From Micromonospora sp. NBC_00389 (GTDB lineage Bacteria; Actinomycetota; Actinomycetes; Mycobacteriales; Micromonosporaceae): 64,000 nucleotides of DNA. Below the pieces are notes generated by a model that was given only the letters and a program-made list of their open reading frames with translations, was not told the origin of the DNA and made no database searches. The stretch spans positions 3,968,001-4,032,000 of the forward strand of contig NZ_CP107947.1 in NCBI RefSeq assembly GCF_036059255.1. Direction: 5' to 3'. Positions within the stretch are counted from its first letter, which is position 1; every line of letters begins with the position of its first letter. A program made the translations under genes and the position numbers. Positions 1 through 8,638 of the stretch are shown here, piece by piece.

Positions 1-1167
1 GGCGCCGGACACCGTGGTCCCGACGGGCCATCCCGGCCCGGCCCGGGTGCCGAGACCACTGCCCGTGGCGCCGCCCGCCCGGACGGCCCGGCCCGTGCCG
101 CCGTCCCACCGGGCATCGGCCCGGATGGCCCGCCCCGGCAGCGCCCGGACGGTCCGGCTCGCGCCGCCGTCCGCCCCGCTGGCGCCGGGCACCCGCCCGT
201 GAGCGGCGAGCCCGGCACCGGTCCCGGAGCTCCCGCGGTGGCCCGCGGCGGTGCGCCGGCCGCTCGACCCGCGCCGGCCGATCGCGCCGCCGGCCGTGCC
301 CTGCCACCGAACCGGGAGCCCGGTCGTCCCGAGCCCTCCGGTGTCGCACCCGTGCCACCGCCCGGCCGCCCCGGCGAGCCCGTCGGTGTGGCCCGGGCCG
401 CCGCCGTGGTGCCCACTGCGGGCGGACCGGTGGACCGGCCGGTGCCCGCGCCGGCCGACGGGCCCGCGCTGCGCCCAGCCGGCCAGGACGTGCCCGACGA
501 CGACGGCGCCGCCCCGGGCGCCCGGTCCGAGCTGCGCCGGCAGTTGCGCGAGCGGCGCCGGCTGCGGGCGGCGGTGCTGGCGCTGGTCAGCGTCGTCCTG
601 CTCGGCGCGGTGCCGCTCTTCTTCGGCATCCGTACGCTGAGCCGGGACCCGGTCTTCGACAACCTGGACCAGCTGAACGTGCCCGGCTGGGCCGCGGCGA
701 AGACGGTCGACGAGGTCAGCGGCAGTCGTTGGTGCCTGCTCGACTGTCGACTGCGCGAGCGCACCGTCACCTCGGAGAAGTCGCCGGAGGAGACGGCGGG
801 GGTCTACGAGAACGCGCTGCGACAGGACGGCTGGCAACCGTGGAAGGTGACCCGCTGCCCCGAGCAGGAGACGAAGGGGAGCTACACCTGCTGGCGTCGC
901 GATGAGCTGACTCTCGACCTGTGGGTGCGCGAGCCGACCTGCGTGCCGCCGCCGGTCGACGGCGAGCCGGCGATCGTGCCGTCTCCCGGCCCCTCGGCCG
1001 CTGCGGCGGAGTGCGCCGGCTCGTTGGTATCGGTGAAGGTGCGCAACGCGATCGACGACGAGCGGACCAAGCCACAGCCGAGCACCGATCCGTCACTGAC
1101 CGGAGAGGATCCGTTCCCGACAGTCAGCGCGGACCCGCTGGGTGAGTTGACACCCTCACCGTCGTGA
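1..1167 (+). CDS. Pro/Ala-rich single-pass membrane protein, 5' end outside the window
   Basis: The frame is open from the first base to the stop at 1167, so the gene probably begins upstream. A GTG at 199 is an internal alternative start that would give 322 residues. The first half is low-complexity Pro/Ala/Gly/Arg with an imperfect repeat around RPDGPARAAV seen twice before position 190. A basic stretch (RRQLRERRRLR) precedes one hydrophobic segment at about 580-640, followed by a soluble, presumably extracytoplasmic domain of about 170 residues with several cysteines (SRWCLLDC, RCPEQ, YTCW, PTCVPP, AECAG) that could form disulfides, then a Ser/Pro-rich tail. I do not recognise the family. 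It lies in the same direction as the DUF948/DUF6167/alaS genes, 150 bases away. Function unknown. Confidence 0.7.
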   Translation, partial: GAGHRGPDGPSRPGPGAETTARGAARPDGPARAAVPPGIGPDGPPRQRPDGPARAAVRPAGAGHPPVSGEPGTGPGAPAVARGGAPAARPAPADRAAGRALPPNREPGRPEPSGVAPVPPPGRPGEPVGVARAAAVVPTAGGPVDRPVPAPADGPALRPAGQDVPDDDGAAPGARSELRRQLRERRRLRAAVLALVSVVLLGAVPLFFGIRTLSRDPVFDNLDQLNVPGWAAAKTVDEVSGSRWCLLDCRLRERTVTSEKSPEETAGVYENALRQDGWQPWKVTRCPEQETKGSYTCWRRDELTLDLWVREPTCVPPPVDGEPAIVPSPGPSAAAAECAGSLVSVKVRNAIDDERTKPQPSTDPSLTGEDPFPTVSADPLGELTPSPS

Positions 1168-1317
1168 GCCGGTTTCCATCACGGACGGTAGGGTCTGGGG
1201 CTGGTAGGCCCGTCCGCTGCCGTTGATCGGTGACGGTTCGGTGGGCCCGGTACGGGTACCACGGTTGTGCGTTCCGGGGACGTCGGGTCCCCGGAACTCT
1301 GCTTGAGGAGGACAGGC

Positions 1318-1782
1318 GTGGGCGACATTGGAGCGGTTGCGGCGCTGATCGCGGCGTGCGCGTTCGCGGTGCTGGTGCTCATCCTGACGCTGCCCATCCT
1401 GCGGCTGCGGCACACGGTGGACGCCACCACCCGGATGATCAACGACCTCAACGATCGGACCGCACCGCTGCTCGGCGACGTGAACACCACGGTGAAGAAC
1501 GTCAACACCGCCCTGGAGCAGGTGCAGACCTCGCTCGACGGCGTGAACCTCCAGTTGGCGAAGGTCGACACCATGACCAGCCACGCGCAGAACATCACCG
1601 CCAACGTCGCCAACCTGGCCACCGTGGTCTCTGCCGCGGCCGCGAACCCGCTGGTCAAGGTAGCCGCGTTCGGCTACAGCGTGCGCAAGGCCGCGGCCAG
1701 CCGCCGGCACGCCGAGACCGAGCGCGAGGTGCGCGACACCATCAAGCAGCAGCGGCGGGCCACCCGGCGCGGCAACCGCTGA
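1318..1782 (+). CDS. DUF948-type small membrane protein
   Basis: A protein of 154 residues with one amino-terminal membrane helix (about residues 4-27, AALIAACAFAVLVLILTLP) followed by a long amphipathic helical region rich in Asn/Thr/Val heptads (residues 35-110) and a basic tail. This is the pattern of the DUF948 family, which resembles methyl-accepting-protein coiled coils but has no known enzymatic role. I chose GTG at 1318 because GAGGAG lies about 8 bases upstream; a start at 1267 would add 17 non-membrane residues without a ribosome site. It is 29 bases before the DUF6167-type gene and in the alaS transcription direction, an arrangement common in Micromonosporaceae. The assignment rests on architecture and context. 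Confidence 0.8.
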   Translation: MGDIGAVAALIAACAFAVLVLILTLPILRLRHTVDATTRMINDLNDRTAPLLGDVNTTVKNVNTALEQVQTSLDGVNLQLAKVDTMTSHAQNITANVANLATVVSAAAANPLVKVAAFGYSVRKAAASRRHAETEREVRDTIKQQRRATRRGNR

Positions 1783-1811
1783 CCGGCCGGCGCACCAGGA
1801 GGTAGCGAGAC

Positions 1812-2117
1812 ATGAGGCGATTGTTCTGGTTGGGCATCGGGCTCGCCGTCGGCGTGGTGGTGGTCCGCAAGGCGACCCGGACCGCGCAGGCGTACACCCC
1901 GGCCGGCATCGCGAGCACGTTGTCGGAATCCGCTGGCGGGCTGGTCGAATCGCTGCGTAGCTTCGTGGAGGACGTCCGCGTCGGGATGGCCGAACGCGAG
2001 CAGGAGATCCACCAGGCGTTCGCCCAGGGCGAGGCGTTCGACGACCAGTTCGCCGAGCTGCGGGAAGACCCGCGGATCGGCGATCGATACATCTTTCCGG
2101 AGGAACACCAGCGATGA
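1812..2117 (+). CDS. DUF6167-type small membrane protein
   Basis: A 101-residue protein opening with a hydrophobic helix ([15 protein letters not shown], residues 4-18) followed by basic residues and an acidic, helical carboxy-terminal half ([16 protein letters not shown]) that ends just after [10 protein letters not shown]. This is the small protein usually found between DUF948 and alaS in actinomycetes, annotated as DUF6167; it has no known function. AGGAGG lies at about 1798-1803 before the ATG. Its stop codon overlaps the alaS start (ATGA at 2114-2117), so translation of alaS is probably coupled to it. Confidence 0.8.
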   Translation: MRRLFWLGIGLAVGVVVVRKATRTAQAYTPAGIASTLSESAGGLVESLRSFVEDVRVGMAEREQEIHQAFAQGEAFDDQFAELREDPRIGDRYIFPEEHQR

Positions 2118-4792
2118 AGACGGCGGAAATCAAGCGGCGGTACCTCGCGCACTTCGAGGCGAATGGCCACGCCGTGGTGCCGTCCGCTCCGCTGCCCGCC
2201 ATCAGTGACCCGAACCTGCTGTTCGTCAACGCCGGCATGGTGCAGTTCGTCCCCTACTTCCTCGGTCAGCAGCGCGCGCCGTACCAGCGGGCGGTCAGCG
2301 TGCAGAAGTGCATCCGTACCCCGGACATCGATGAGGTCGGCAAGACCAGCCGGCACGGCACGTTCTTCCAGATGAACGGCAACTTCTCCTTCGGCGACTA
2401 CTTCAAGGACGGCGCGATCCCCCTCGCCTGGGACCTGGTCACCAAGTCACAGGACCAGGGCGGCTACGGCCTCGACCCGGAGCGCCTCTGGCCGACCGTC
2501 TATCTCGACGACGACGAGGCGTTCGAGATCTGGCGGTCGGTGGGGGTGCCGGCCGCTCGGATCGTCCGCCGGGGCAAGGCCGACAACTTCTGGTCGATGG
2601 GCATCCCCGGGCCGTGCGGCCCGTGCTCCGAGTTGTTCTACGACCGGGGCCCGGAGTACGGCCGGGAGGGCGGCCCGGCGGTCGACGAGGACCGCTACAT
2701 GGAGTTCTGGAACCTCGTCTTCATGCAGTTCGAGCGGGGTCCGGGCACGACGAAGGACGACTACCCGATCCTGGGTGAGCTGCCGGCGAAGAACATCGAC
2801 ACCGGCATGGGCCTGGAGCGGATGGCCTCGATCCTGCAGGGCGTCGACAACCTCTACGAGATCGACGAGGTCCGGCCGATCCTGGACCGGGCGGCCGAGC
2901 TGACCGGCAAGCGATACGGCGCGCACTCCGGCCACGTGGCCAGCGAGTCGCACCCGGACGACGTACGGCTGCGGGTGATCGCCGACCACGTGCGGACCGC
3001 GCTGATGCTGATCGGCGACGGCGTGACCCCGAGCAACGAGGGGCGTGGCTACGTGCTGCGCCGGATCATGCGCCGGGCGATCCGGTCGATTCGGCTGCTG
3101 GGCTGGCAGGATCGGGCGTTGCCCGAGCTGTTGCCGGTGGCCCGGGACTGCATGGCGCCGTCGTACCCGGAGTTGGCGACCGACTTCGACCGGATCGCGC
3201 AGTACGCGTACGCCGAAGAGGAAGCCTTCCTGTCCACCCTGCGCGCCGGTACCACGATCCTGGACACTGCGATCGCCGAGACCCGCACCGCGGGTGGCGC
3301 GGCGCTGTCCGGGGCGAAGGCGTTCCAGCTGCACGACACGTACGGCTTCCCGATCGACCTGACCCTTGAGATCGCCGCGGAGCAGGGCCTCACGGTCGAC
3401 GACGAGGGCTTCCGCCGGCTGATGGCCGACCAGCGGACCCGGGCGAAGGCGGACGCGCAGGCCCGCAAGACCGGGCACACCGACGTGTCGGCGTACCGGT
3501 CGGTGCTGGACTCGGGTGGCCCGGTGACGTTCACCGGGTACAGCGAGGTGGCCCGCGAGTCGACGGTACGGGCGCTGCTCGGCGAGGGTGGCCCGCGCCA
3601 GGCGGCGACCGAGGGCGACACCATCGAGCTGGTGCTCGACACGACCCCGTTCTACGCCGAAGGCGGTGGCCAGCAGCCCGACCAGGGCATGATCACCGTG
3701 GGCGGCGGTCAGGTCGAGGTGCTCGACGTGCAGCAGCCGGTGCCCGGCCTGATCGTGCACCGGGCCCGGGTTATCCGGGGTGAGGTGCGCGCCGGCGAGA
3801 CCGGCTACGCCGAGATCGACACCACCCGGCGGCGGGCGATCTCCCGATCACACACCGCGACCCACCTGGTGCACCAGACCATGCGCAACTTCCTCGGCGA
3901 CTCGGCCACCCAGGCTGGTTCGCTGAACGCGCCCGGTCGGCTGCGGTTCGACTTCAACACTCCGACGGGAGTGTCGCCGACCGTGCTGCGGGACGTGGAG
4001 CAGCAGGTCAACGAGGTGCTCCTGGCCGACCTGGAGGTGCACGCCTTCATCACCTCGCTGGACGAGGCGCGGCGGATCGGGGCGATGGCCCTCTTCGGCG
4101 AGAAGTACGGCGAAGAGGTGCGGGTCGTCGAGGTGGGCGACTACGCCCGGGAGCTCTGCGGCGGCACGCACGTGGCCCGCTCGGCCCAGCTCGGCCTGGT
4201 GAAGATCCTCTCCGAGTCGTCGATCGGCTCCGGCGTCCGTCGGGTCGAGGCGCTGGTGGGCATGGACGCCTTCGGTTTCCTGGCCCGTGAGCACCTGCTG
4301 GTCTCCCGGCTGGCCGAGCTGTACCGGGTGCCCAACGAGCAGGTCGCCGACCGGGTGGAGCAGACCGTCACCCAGCTCCGGGATGCGGAGAAGGAGCTGG
4401 AGAAGCTGCGCGCCCAGCTGGTGCTGGGCGGAGCGGCGGCGCTCGCCGCGCAGGCCAAGGACGTGCGCGGGGTGGCGTACGTGGGCACCGAGGCGCCGGA
4501 GGGCGCGGCCGGTAACGATGTGCGGACCCTCGCCCAGGAGATCCGCGGCAAGATCGACCCGGCCCGGCCGGCGGTGGTCGCGGTGGCGGCCCGCTCGAAC
4601 GGCAAGGCCTCCCTGGTGGTGGCGGTCAACCAGGCCGCCCGCGGCCGGGGCCTGGCCGCCTCGGACCTGGTGAAGGCGGCGTTCTCCGGGCGCGGCGGGG
4701 GCAGCCCCGACCTGGCCCAGGGTGGCGGCCTGCCGGCGGCCGAGGCGCCGAACCTGCTACACACCGTCGAGAAGGCGATCACCGAGGCGTGA
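2114..4792 (+). CDS. alaS: alanine--tRNA ligase
   Basis: Charges tRNA-Ala with alanine in the cytoplasm. At 892 residues it has the full class-II architecture: the catalytic domain at the amino terminus ([16 protein letters not shown], then the [10 protein letters not shown] region), the tRNA-recognition domain ([15 protein letters not shown], residues about 300-320), the editing domain with the zinc HxxxH motif in [12 protein letters not shown] (about residue 580) and the CGGTHV zinc site (about residue 682), and a carboxy-terminal C-Ala region with DHHA1-like [11 protein letters not shown] near the end. All editing residues appear intact. The start overlaps the preceding gene by four bases. 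An inverted repeat 17 bases after the stop probably ends or attenuates transcription before ruvX. Confidence 0.98.
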   Translation: MKTAEIKRRYLAHFEANGHAVVPSAPLPAISDPNLLFVNAGMVQFVPYFLGQQRAPYQRAVSVQKCIRTPDIDEVGKTSRHGTFFQMNGNFSFGDYFKDGAIPLAWDLVTKSQDQGGYGLDPERLWPTVYLDDDEAFEIWRSVGVPAARIVRRGKADNFWSMGIPGPCGPCSELFYDRGPEYGREGGPAVDEDRYMEFWNLVFMQFERGPGTTKDDYPILGELPAKNIDTGMGLERMASILQGVDNLYEIDEVRPILDRAAELTGKRYGAHSGHVASESHPDDVRLRVIADHVRTALMLIGDGVTPSNEGRGYVLRRIMRRAIRSIRLLGWQDRALPELLPVARDCMAPSYPELATDFDRIAQYAYAEEEAFLSTLRAGTTILDTAIAETRTAGGAALSGAKAFQLHDTYGFPIDLTLEIAAEQGLTVDDEGFRRLMADQRTRAKADAQARKTGHTDVSAYRSVLDSGGPVTFTGYSEVARESTVRALLGEGGPRQAATEGDTIELVLDTTPFYAEGGGQQPDQGMITVGGGQVEVLDVQQPVPGLIVHRARVIRGEVRAGETGYAEIDTTRRRAISRSHTATHLVHQTMRNFLGDSATQAGSLNAPGRLRFDFNTPTGVSPTVLRDVEQQVNEVLLADLEVHAFITSLDEARRIGAMALFGEKYGEEVRVVEVGDYARELCGGTHVARSAQLGLVKILSESSIGSGVRRVEALVGMDAFGFLAREHLLVSRLAELYRVPNEQVADRVEQTVTQLRDAEKELEKLRAQLVLGGAAALAAQAKDVRGVAYVGTEAPEGAAGNDVRTLAQEIRGKIDPARPAVVAVAARSNGKASLVVAVNQAARGRGLAASDLVKAAFSGRGGGSPDLAQGGGLPAAEAPNLLHTVEKAITEA

Positions 4793-4808
4793 TGGTTCAT
4801 CATGTTCG

Positions 4809-4838
4809 ACCAGGGCGGGCCGATCGGTCCGCCCTGGT
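4809..4838 (+). terminator. hairpin after alaS
   Basis: Ten-base perfect inverted repeat ACCAGGGCGG / CCGCCCTGGT separated by ten bases that can extend the stem, followed by TTCGTC rather than a clean T run. It lies between the alaS stop and the ruvX start. It is either a factor-independent terminator of the actinobacterial type (stem without U tail) or an attenuator; downstream genes run in the same direction. Confidence 0.6.
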
Positions 4839-4864
4839 TCGTCGGGTCCCGGGGGTGACCGCCG

Positions 4865-5323
4865 GTGACTGAGCTGACGCGCGGGGTCCGGATCGGGGTG
4901 GATGTCGGTCAGGTCCGGGTGGGGGTGTCCCGTTCGGATCCGGACGGCGTGTTGGCCACGCCGCTGGTGACCCTGGCCCGCGACCTCACGACGGCGCCCG
5001 ACGCGGTGCCCAGTGACCTCGCCGAGCTGGCCGCGCTGGTGGCCGAACATGAGGCCGTGCAGGTTGTCGTCGGCCTTCCGGTCAATCTGGCCGGCAAGCA
5101 TGGCCCGGCGGCCATCCATGTGAAGGCGTACGCTGACCGACTGGTCGACGTGATAGCGCCCGTCCCGGTAACGCTCACTGACGAGAGGATGTCGACCGTG
5201 GTCGCTTCTCGTAGGCTTGCTGAGCGTGGCGTTCGGGGCAAGCGTCAACGAGCGGTTGTCGACCAGGCGGCCGCGGTGGAAATTCTGCAGAGCTGGCTGG
5301 ACGCGCAGCGGAGGCGGACGTAA
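4865..5323 (+). CDS. ruvX: Holliday-junction resolvase-like RuvX (YqgF)
   Basis: A 152-residue member of the RNase-H-fold YqgF family, implicated in pre-16S rRNA end processing and called a putative Holliday-junction resolvase. Visible motifs are the opening GVDVGQVRVGVS with the first acidic residue, VVGLPVNLAG in the middle, and TDERMST followed by VDQAAAVEILQSWL at the end, with the expected catalytic Asp/Glu residues. GTG at 4865 gives the expected family length. The stop overlaps the next start by one base (TAATG), linking it to mltG; alaS-ruvX-mltG-aroE is a conserved actinobacterial order. Confidence 0.95.
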   Translation: MTELTRGVRIGVDVGQVRVGVSRSDPDGVLATPLVTLARDLTTAPDAVPSDLAELAALVAEHEAVQVVVGLPVNLAGKHGPAAIHVKAYADRLVDVIAPVPVTLTDERMSTVVASRRLAERGVRGKRQRAVVDQAAAVEILQSWLDAQRRRT

Positions 5324-6522
5324 TGATCGACGATCTGGACCTTGGGTTCGACGAGCCGGAGCGGGGGGAGAAGGGCCGGCACCGCCGCGGCTTCGTCCGC
5401 AAGCGCAAGGGCGGCTCCGGTTCCGGAGGCCGGGGCAAGACGTTCCTGGCACTGCTGATGGCCCTGGTCCTGCTGGGCGGCATCGGCGGCGGCGCGTTCT
5501 ACGGTTTCGACCGGATTCAGAACTACTTCGTCACGCCCGACTACGACGGCGCCGGGACCGGCGAGATCACCGTCGAGATCAAGAACGGCGCGTTGCTCGC
5601 CGACATGGCCGACGCCCTGGTCGCCGCCGACGTGGTGAAGAGCCAGAAGGCGTTCATCGAGGCCGCCGAGGCCAACTCGCGCAGCAAGAACATCCAGCCG
5701 GGCACCTACAAGCTGCGGAAGCAGATGAGCGGCGCGAGTGCCGTCACCGCGATGCTCGACCTGAAGAACAAGATCGTCAACGGGTTGACCATTCCCGAGG
5801 GGCGTACCAGCAAGAACGTCTACAAGCTGCTCTCCGAGAAGACCAAGATTCCGGTCAAGGACTTCGAGGCCGCTGCGAAGAACCCGCTGGAGCTTGGCAT
5901 CCCGGACTGGTGGTTCACGCGCGAGGACGGCAAGAAGGTCCCCAAGTCCGTCGAGGGCTTCCTCTTCCCGGACACGTACGAGATCCCGCCGAAGGCCACC
6001 GCGGAGAGCATCCTCAAGCTGATGGTCGACAACTTCCTCTCGGTGAGCGGCGAGATGAAGTTCGCCGACCGGGTGCAGAAGGAACGCAAGGTCAGCCCGT
6101 ACGAGGCGCTGATCGTGGCCTCGCTGGCCCAAGCCGAGGCGGGCAACAAGGACGACCTGGGCAAGGTCGCCCGAGTGGCCTACAACCGGGTGTACGGCGA
6201 GTTCAACTGCAACTGCCTGGAGATGGACGTCACGGTCAACTACTACCTGGAGTCGATCGGCAAACCGACCAAGACCTCCGCGCAGATGACGCAGTCGGAG
6301 CTGGACGACCCGAAGAACCCGTACAACCGCAAGCTGCGTGGCCTGATCCCCACCCCGATCAACAACCCGGGCAAGCAGGCACTGGAAGGGGCCATGGACC
6401 CGCCGACGGGCAAGTGGCTCTACTTCGTGGCGATCGACAAGCAGGGCCACTCCGCCTTCGCCGAGACCTACGAGGAGCAGCAGCGCAACGAGGCCAAGGC
6501 CAGGGAGGCCGGCATCATCTGA
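5323..6522 (+). CDS. mltG: endolytic transglycosylase MltG
   Basis: A 399-residue membrane-anchored lytic transglycosylase that cleaves nascent peptidoglycan strands and is thought to set glycan length. A basic cytoplasmic segment (residues 1-45, with KRKGG) precedes one membrane helix (about 47-66, FLALLMALVLLGGIGGGAFYG). The extracytoplasmic part starts with a LysM-like subdomain (ITVEIKNGALLADMADAL) and contains the YceG core, including SVEGFLFPDTYEIP and the catalytic-glutamate region VASLAQAEAGNKDDLGKVARVAYNR (about residues 265-289, split here only for description). The ending TYEEQQRNEAKAR resembles other actinobacterial MltG proteins. It follows ruvX with a one-base overlap. Confidence 0.95.
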   Translation: MIDDLDLGFDEPERGEKGRHRRGFVRKRKGGSGSGGRGKTFLALLMALVLLGGIGGGAFYGFDRIQNYFVTPDYDGAGTGEITVEIKNGALLADMADALVAADVVKSQKAFIEAAEANSRSKNIQPGTYKLRKQMSGASAVTAMLDLKNKIVNGLTIPEGRTSKNVYKLLSEKTKIPVKDFEAAAKNPLELGIPDWWFTREDGKKVPKSVEGFLFPDTYEIPPKATAESILKLMVDNFLSVSGEMKFADRVQKERKVSPYEALIVASLAQAEAGNKDDLGKVARVAYNRVYGEFNCNCLEMDVTVNYYLESIGKPTKTSAQMTQSELDDPKNPYNRKLRGLIPTPINNPGKQALEGAMDPPTGKWLYFVAIDKQGHSAFAETYEEQQRNEAKAREAGII

Positions 6523-6601
6523 GGCCGGCCGCGCTGCCGGGTAGGGTCGAGCTGAGATGGGCGGCAGGGCGGGGGAATGATGCGCACCCACACGGGGGCT
6601 C

Positions 6602-7444
6602 GTGAGGTGTCCGGCGGTGGTCGTGTCGACCCGTAGGGCCGCGGTGCTGGGCAAGCCGATCGCGCACTCCCTCTCCCCGGTGATCCACACCGCCGGGTAC
6701 GCCGCCGCCGGGCTGACCGGATGGTCGTACACCCGGATCGAATGCGCGGCGGCGGAGCTGCCGGCCCTGGTCGCCGGCCTCGGCCCGGAGTGGGCCGGGC
6801 TGTCGGTGACCATGCCGGGCAAGGAAGCGGCGCTGGAGGTGGCCGCGGAGGCCTCGGCGGTCGCCGTCGCCGTCGGCGCGGCCAACACGCTGGTACGCCG
6901 TCCGGATGGCTCCTGGTACGCGGACAACACCGACGTCGGCGGCATGGTCGAGGTGCTCACCGGCGCCGGGGTGCGGCCCGGCGCGGCGGTGACCGTGCTG
7001 GGTGCGGGCGGGACCGCGCGGGCGGCGCTGGCCGCGGCGGCCGGGCTGGGCGCCCGCGCGGTGACGGTGGTGGCCCGCCGTGCCGCCGCCGTCGACGAGC
7101 TGCGTGCGGTGGCCTGCGCCGTCGACGTGCCGATGCGAGGGGCGGCCTGGGCCGACGCGGCGCACCACACCGGGGCCGACGTGGTGATCTCGACGGTGCC
7201 GAAGGGGGTCGCCGACCCGCTCGCCGGCACGGTGGCCTGGCGGCCGGAGGCGGTGCTCTTCGACGCGCTCTACGACCCGTGGCCGACGCCGCTGGCGGCG
7301 TCGGCGCAGGCGGCCGGTTGCCGGCTCGTCTCCGGGCTGGATCTACTGCTGGCCCAGGCGGTCGGCCAGTTCGAGCAGTTCACCGGGGTCGCCGCGCCCC
7401 GGGCCGAGATGGCCGCCGTGCTGGCCGCGGCACGCGCCGCCTGA
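6602..7444 (+). CDS. aroE: shikimate dehydrogenase (NADP+)
   Basis: Reduces 3-dehydroshikimate to shikimate in the aromatic amino-acid pathway. The 280-residue protein has the substrate site GKPIAHSLSP (residues 16-25), the catalytic-lysine region SVTMPGKEA (usually N/S-VT-P-K), NTLVRRPDG, the catalytic aspartate in DNTDVGG, the nucleotide loop GAGGTARAAL and the terminal LLLAQAVGQFEQFTG. GTG at 6602 is used; a GTG at 6617 is equally possible. In related genomes aroC normally follows closely; here the scar and the glycan locus separate aroE from aroC by about 34 kb. Confidence 0.93.
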   Translation: MRCPAVVVSTRRAAVLGKPIAHSLSPVIHTAGYAAAGLTGWSYTRIECAAAELPALVAGLGPEWAGLSVTMPGKEAALEVAAEASAVAVAVGAANTLVRRPDGSWYADNTDVGGMVEVLTGAGVRPGAAVTVLGAGGTARAALAAAAGLGARAVTVVARRAAAVDELRAVACAVDVPMRGAAWADAAHHTGADVVISTVPKGVADPLAGTVAWRPEAVLFDALYDPWPTPLAASAQAAGCRLVSGLDLLLAQAVGQFEQFTGVAAPRAEMAAVLAAARAA

Positions 7445-7469
7445 GGCCGCCCCCCACCCGCGCCCGCGC

Positions 7470-7747
7470 GACGTCTTCGCAGAAGCAGAGCCTGGCCACC
7501 CGGTTGGCGCCGGCGGTTGATGCCCTGGGCGGCGAGTTCGTCGGCGATGAACCGGTAGCCGAAAACGCCGGGTCGTCGTGGTGGATGTCCAGCGCGGCGT
7601 TGATCAGGTGGACGTTGTCCCAGTCCCGCTGTGAGACCGGATCTTTACGCCACGCGTAGTAGGCCTGCGGGCTGAAGCCGAGGACCCGGCAGGTTACCGT
7701 GACGGCACCCAGCTCCCGGTAGGTCTCGTTGACCGCCGTGATCTCCA
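7470..7747 (-). pseudogene. IS3-family transposase (orfB) fragment, frameshifted
   Basis: Read on the minus strand, 7747 to about 7570 encodes the familiar amino-terminal part of IS3-type OrfB: ITAVNETYRELG, then CRVLGFSPQAYYAWRKDP, then DNVHLINAALDIHHDDPAF. The expected continuation FGYRFIADEL is present but in another frame (near 7566), and the following GANRVARLC is in yet another frame. The remaining roughly 200 residues with the DDE catalytic core are missing. No inverted repeats or target duplication were identified. It is a dead remnant abutting the broken rfbA at the left edge of the glycan locus. Confidence 0.8.
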
Positions 7748-7767
7748 GCCCGGGCGCTGGGCGTGAG

Positions 7768-8261
7768 CTAACGGGCGATATCGAACACGCCCTTGTCGTA
7801 GAAGTAGAGGCCGGGCACGGCGTAGCGGGACTTGGGGCGGGCGGGCTTTTCCTCAATCGACAGCACGCGACCGGCCGGATCGAAGTCGACCACCCCGTAT
7901 GCCCCGGGGTTTGCTACCTGATACGCGAAGATCCGACCGCGGACCAACCCGCCGAGGCCGGCGGGTTGCCGGCCGAGGCCGACGCCGATGATGAAGGCCT
8001 GCGCGATCCCCTCCGGGCGGGCTGTACGGCGTATTCCAGCCGCAGCCAGAACTGGGCGCGCCGTCACGAACAGACGGCGGAACTGGTCCTGGTCCTTGGG
8101 CGTGTTTGACCAGGATCTCCCGCACCCCCTCCCATGACGAGGGTGGAGAGCGGGTAGTAGACCATCGGCTTGTCGAAGACCGGCATGAGCTGTTTGGACA
8201 CCGCCCGAGTAATCGGCCACAGCCGCGTTCCGGTGCCGCAGGCGAGAAGGATTCCGTGCGT
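7768..8261 (-). pseudogene. broken glucose-1-phosphate thymidylyltransferase (rfbA/rmlA)
   Basis: Minus-strand reading recovers RmlA pieces in order but in different frames. From 8261, [16 protein letters not shown] then [20 protein letters not shown]; an extra G near 8130 then shifts the frame to [16 protein letters not shown] is in a further frame, and [11 protein letters not shown] jumps directly to GVGLGRQ, losing about 30 residues. The end reads [17 protein letters not shown] then [22 protein letters not shown] and stops at 7768, near half the usual 290 residues. The start codon is ACG instead of ATG, and the second glycine of the GGTGTRL nucleotide loop is Cys. The original would have made dTDP-glucose for dTDP-sugars such as rhamnose; this copy cannot be functional. 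Confidence 0.85.
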
Positions 8262-8638
8262 GGAGGGGAGGCTGCCGGCCTCGCTGCGTCACCCGGTGGC
8301 CGTTACCCAAACGATTGTGACAACGCCCGGAAGTCGTGCTCAACCGCCTCCACGGCGGTCTGCGGCAACTGGATGGACCATTGCGTAGCGCTGGGTCAAC
8401 TGTTTTTCGGGCGGCCCGCACTCCTTCCATTGTCGGCAATTGGACTCTGGATAAAAACACCGGAAACGACGCTGGCGGAGTGGGTCTTTATTGAGCATTC
8501 TCAAGCACAGTCGGTCTCGCACGCGCTTCCTGGACGGCTTGCTCCTAGATGCGCAGTCTTGGCGTGTACCGCACCATCCCGAGCCGGAAGACAAACCGTA
8601 CGGTGGGCGGCTAGTCGACGGGCGTACATGGAGGCGGT
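8262..8638. other. intergenic leader before the glycan locus
   Basis: This 377-base stretch separates the rfbA remnant from the initiating sugar-transferase gene. It is less GC-rich than its surroundings, especially near 8400-8500 (for example GGATAAAAACACC), and holds no credible gene. A GGAGG at 8630-8634 is the likely ribosome site of the next gene. It should contain the promoter of the plus-strand unit, but I could not assign -35/-10 boxes with confidence. Confidence 0.5.

Noticed and set aside
14..202. A 62-codon plus-strand frame at the window start
   Set aside because: Pro/Arg low-complexity and overlaps the frame that runs open from base 1 to 1167, which better explains the region.
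5245..7230. A 661-codon minus-strand frame opposite mltG and aroE
   Set aside because: Shadow; mltG and aroE on the plus strand have full conserved motifs.
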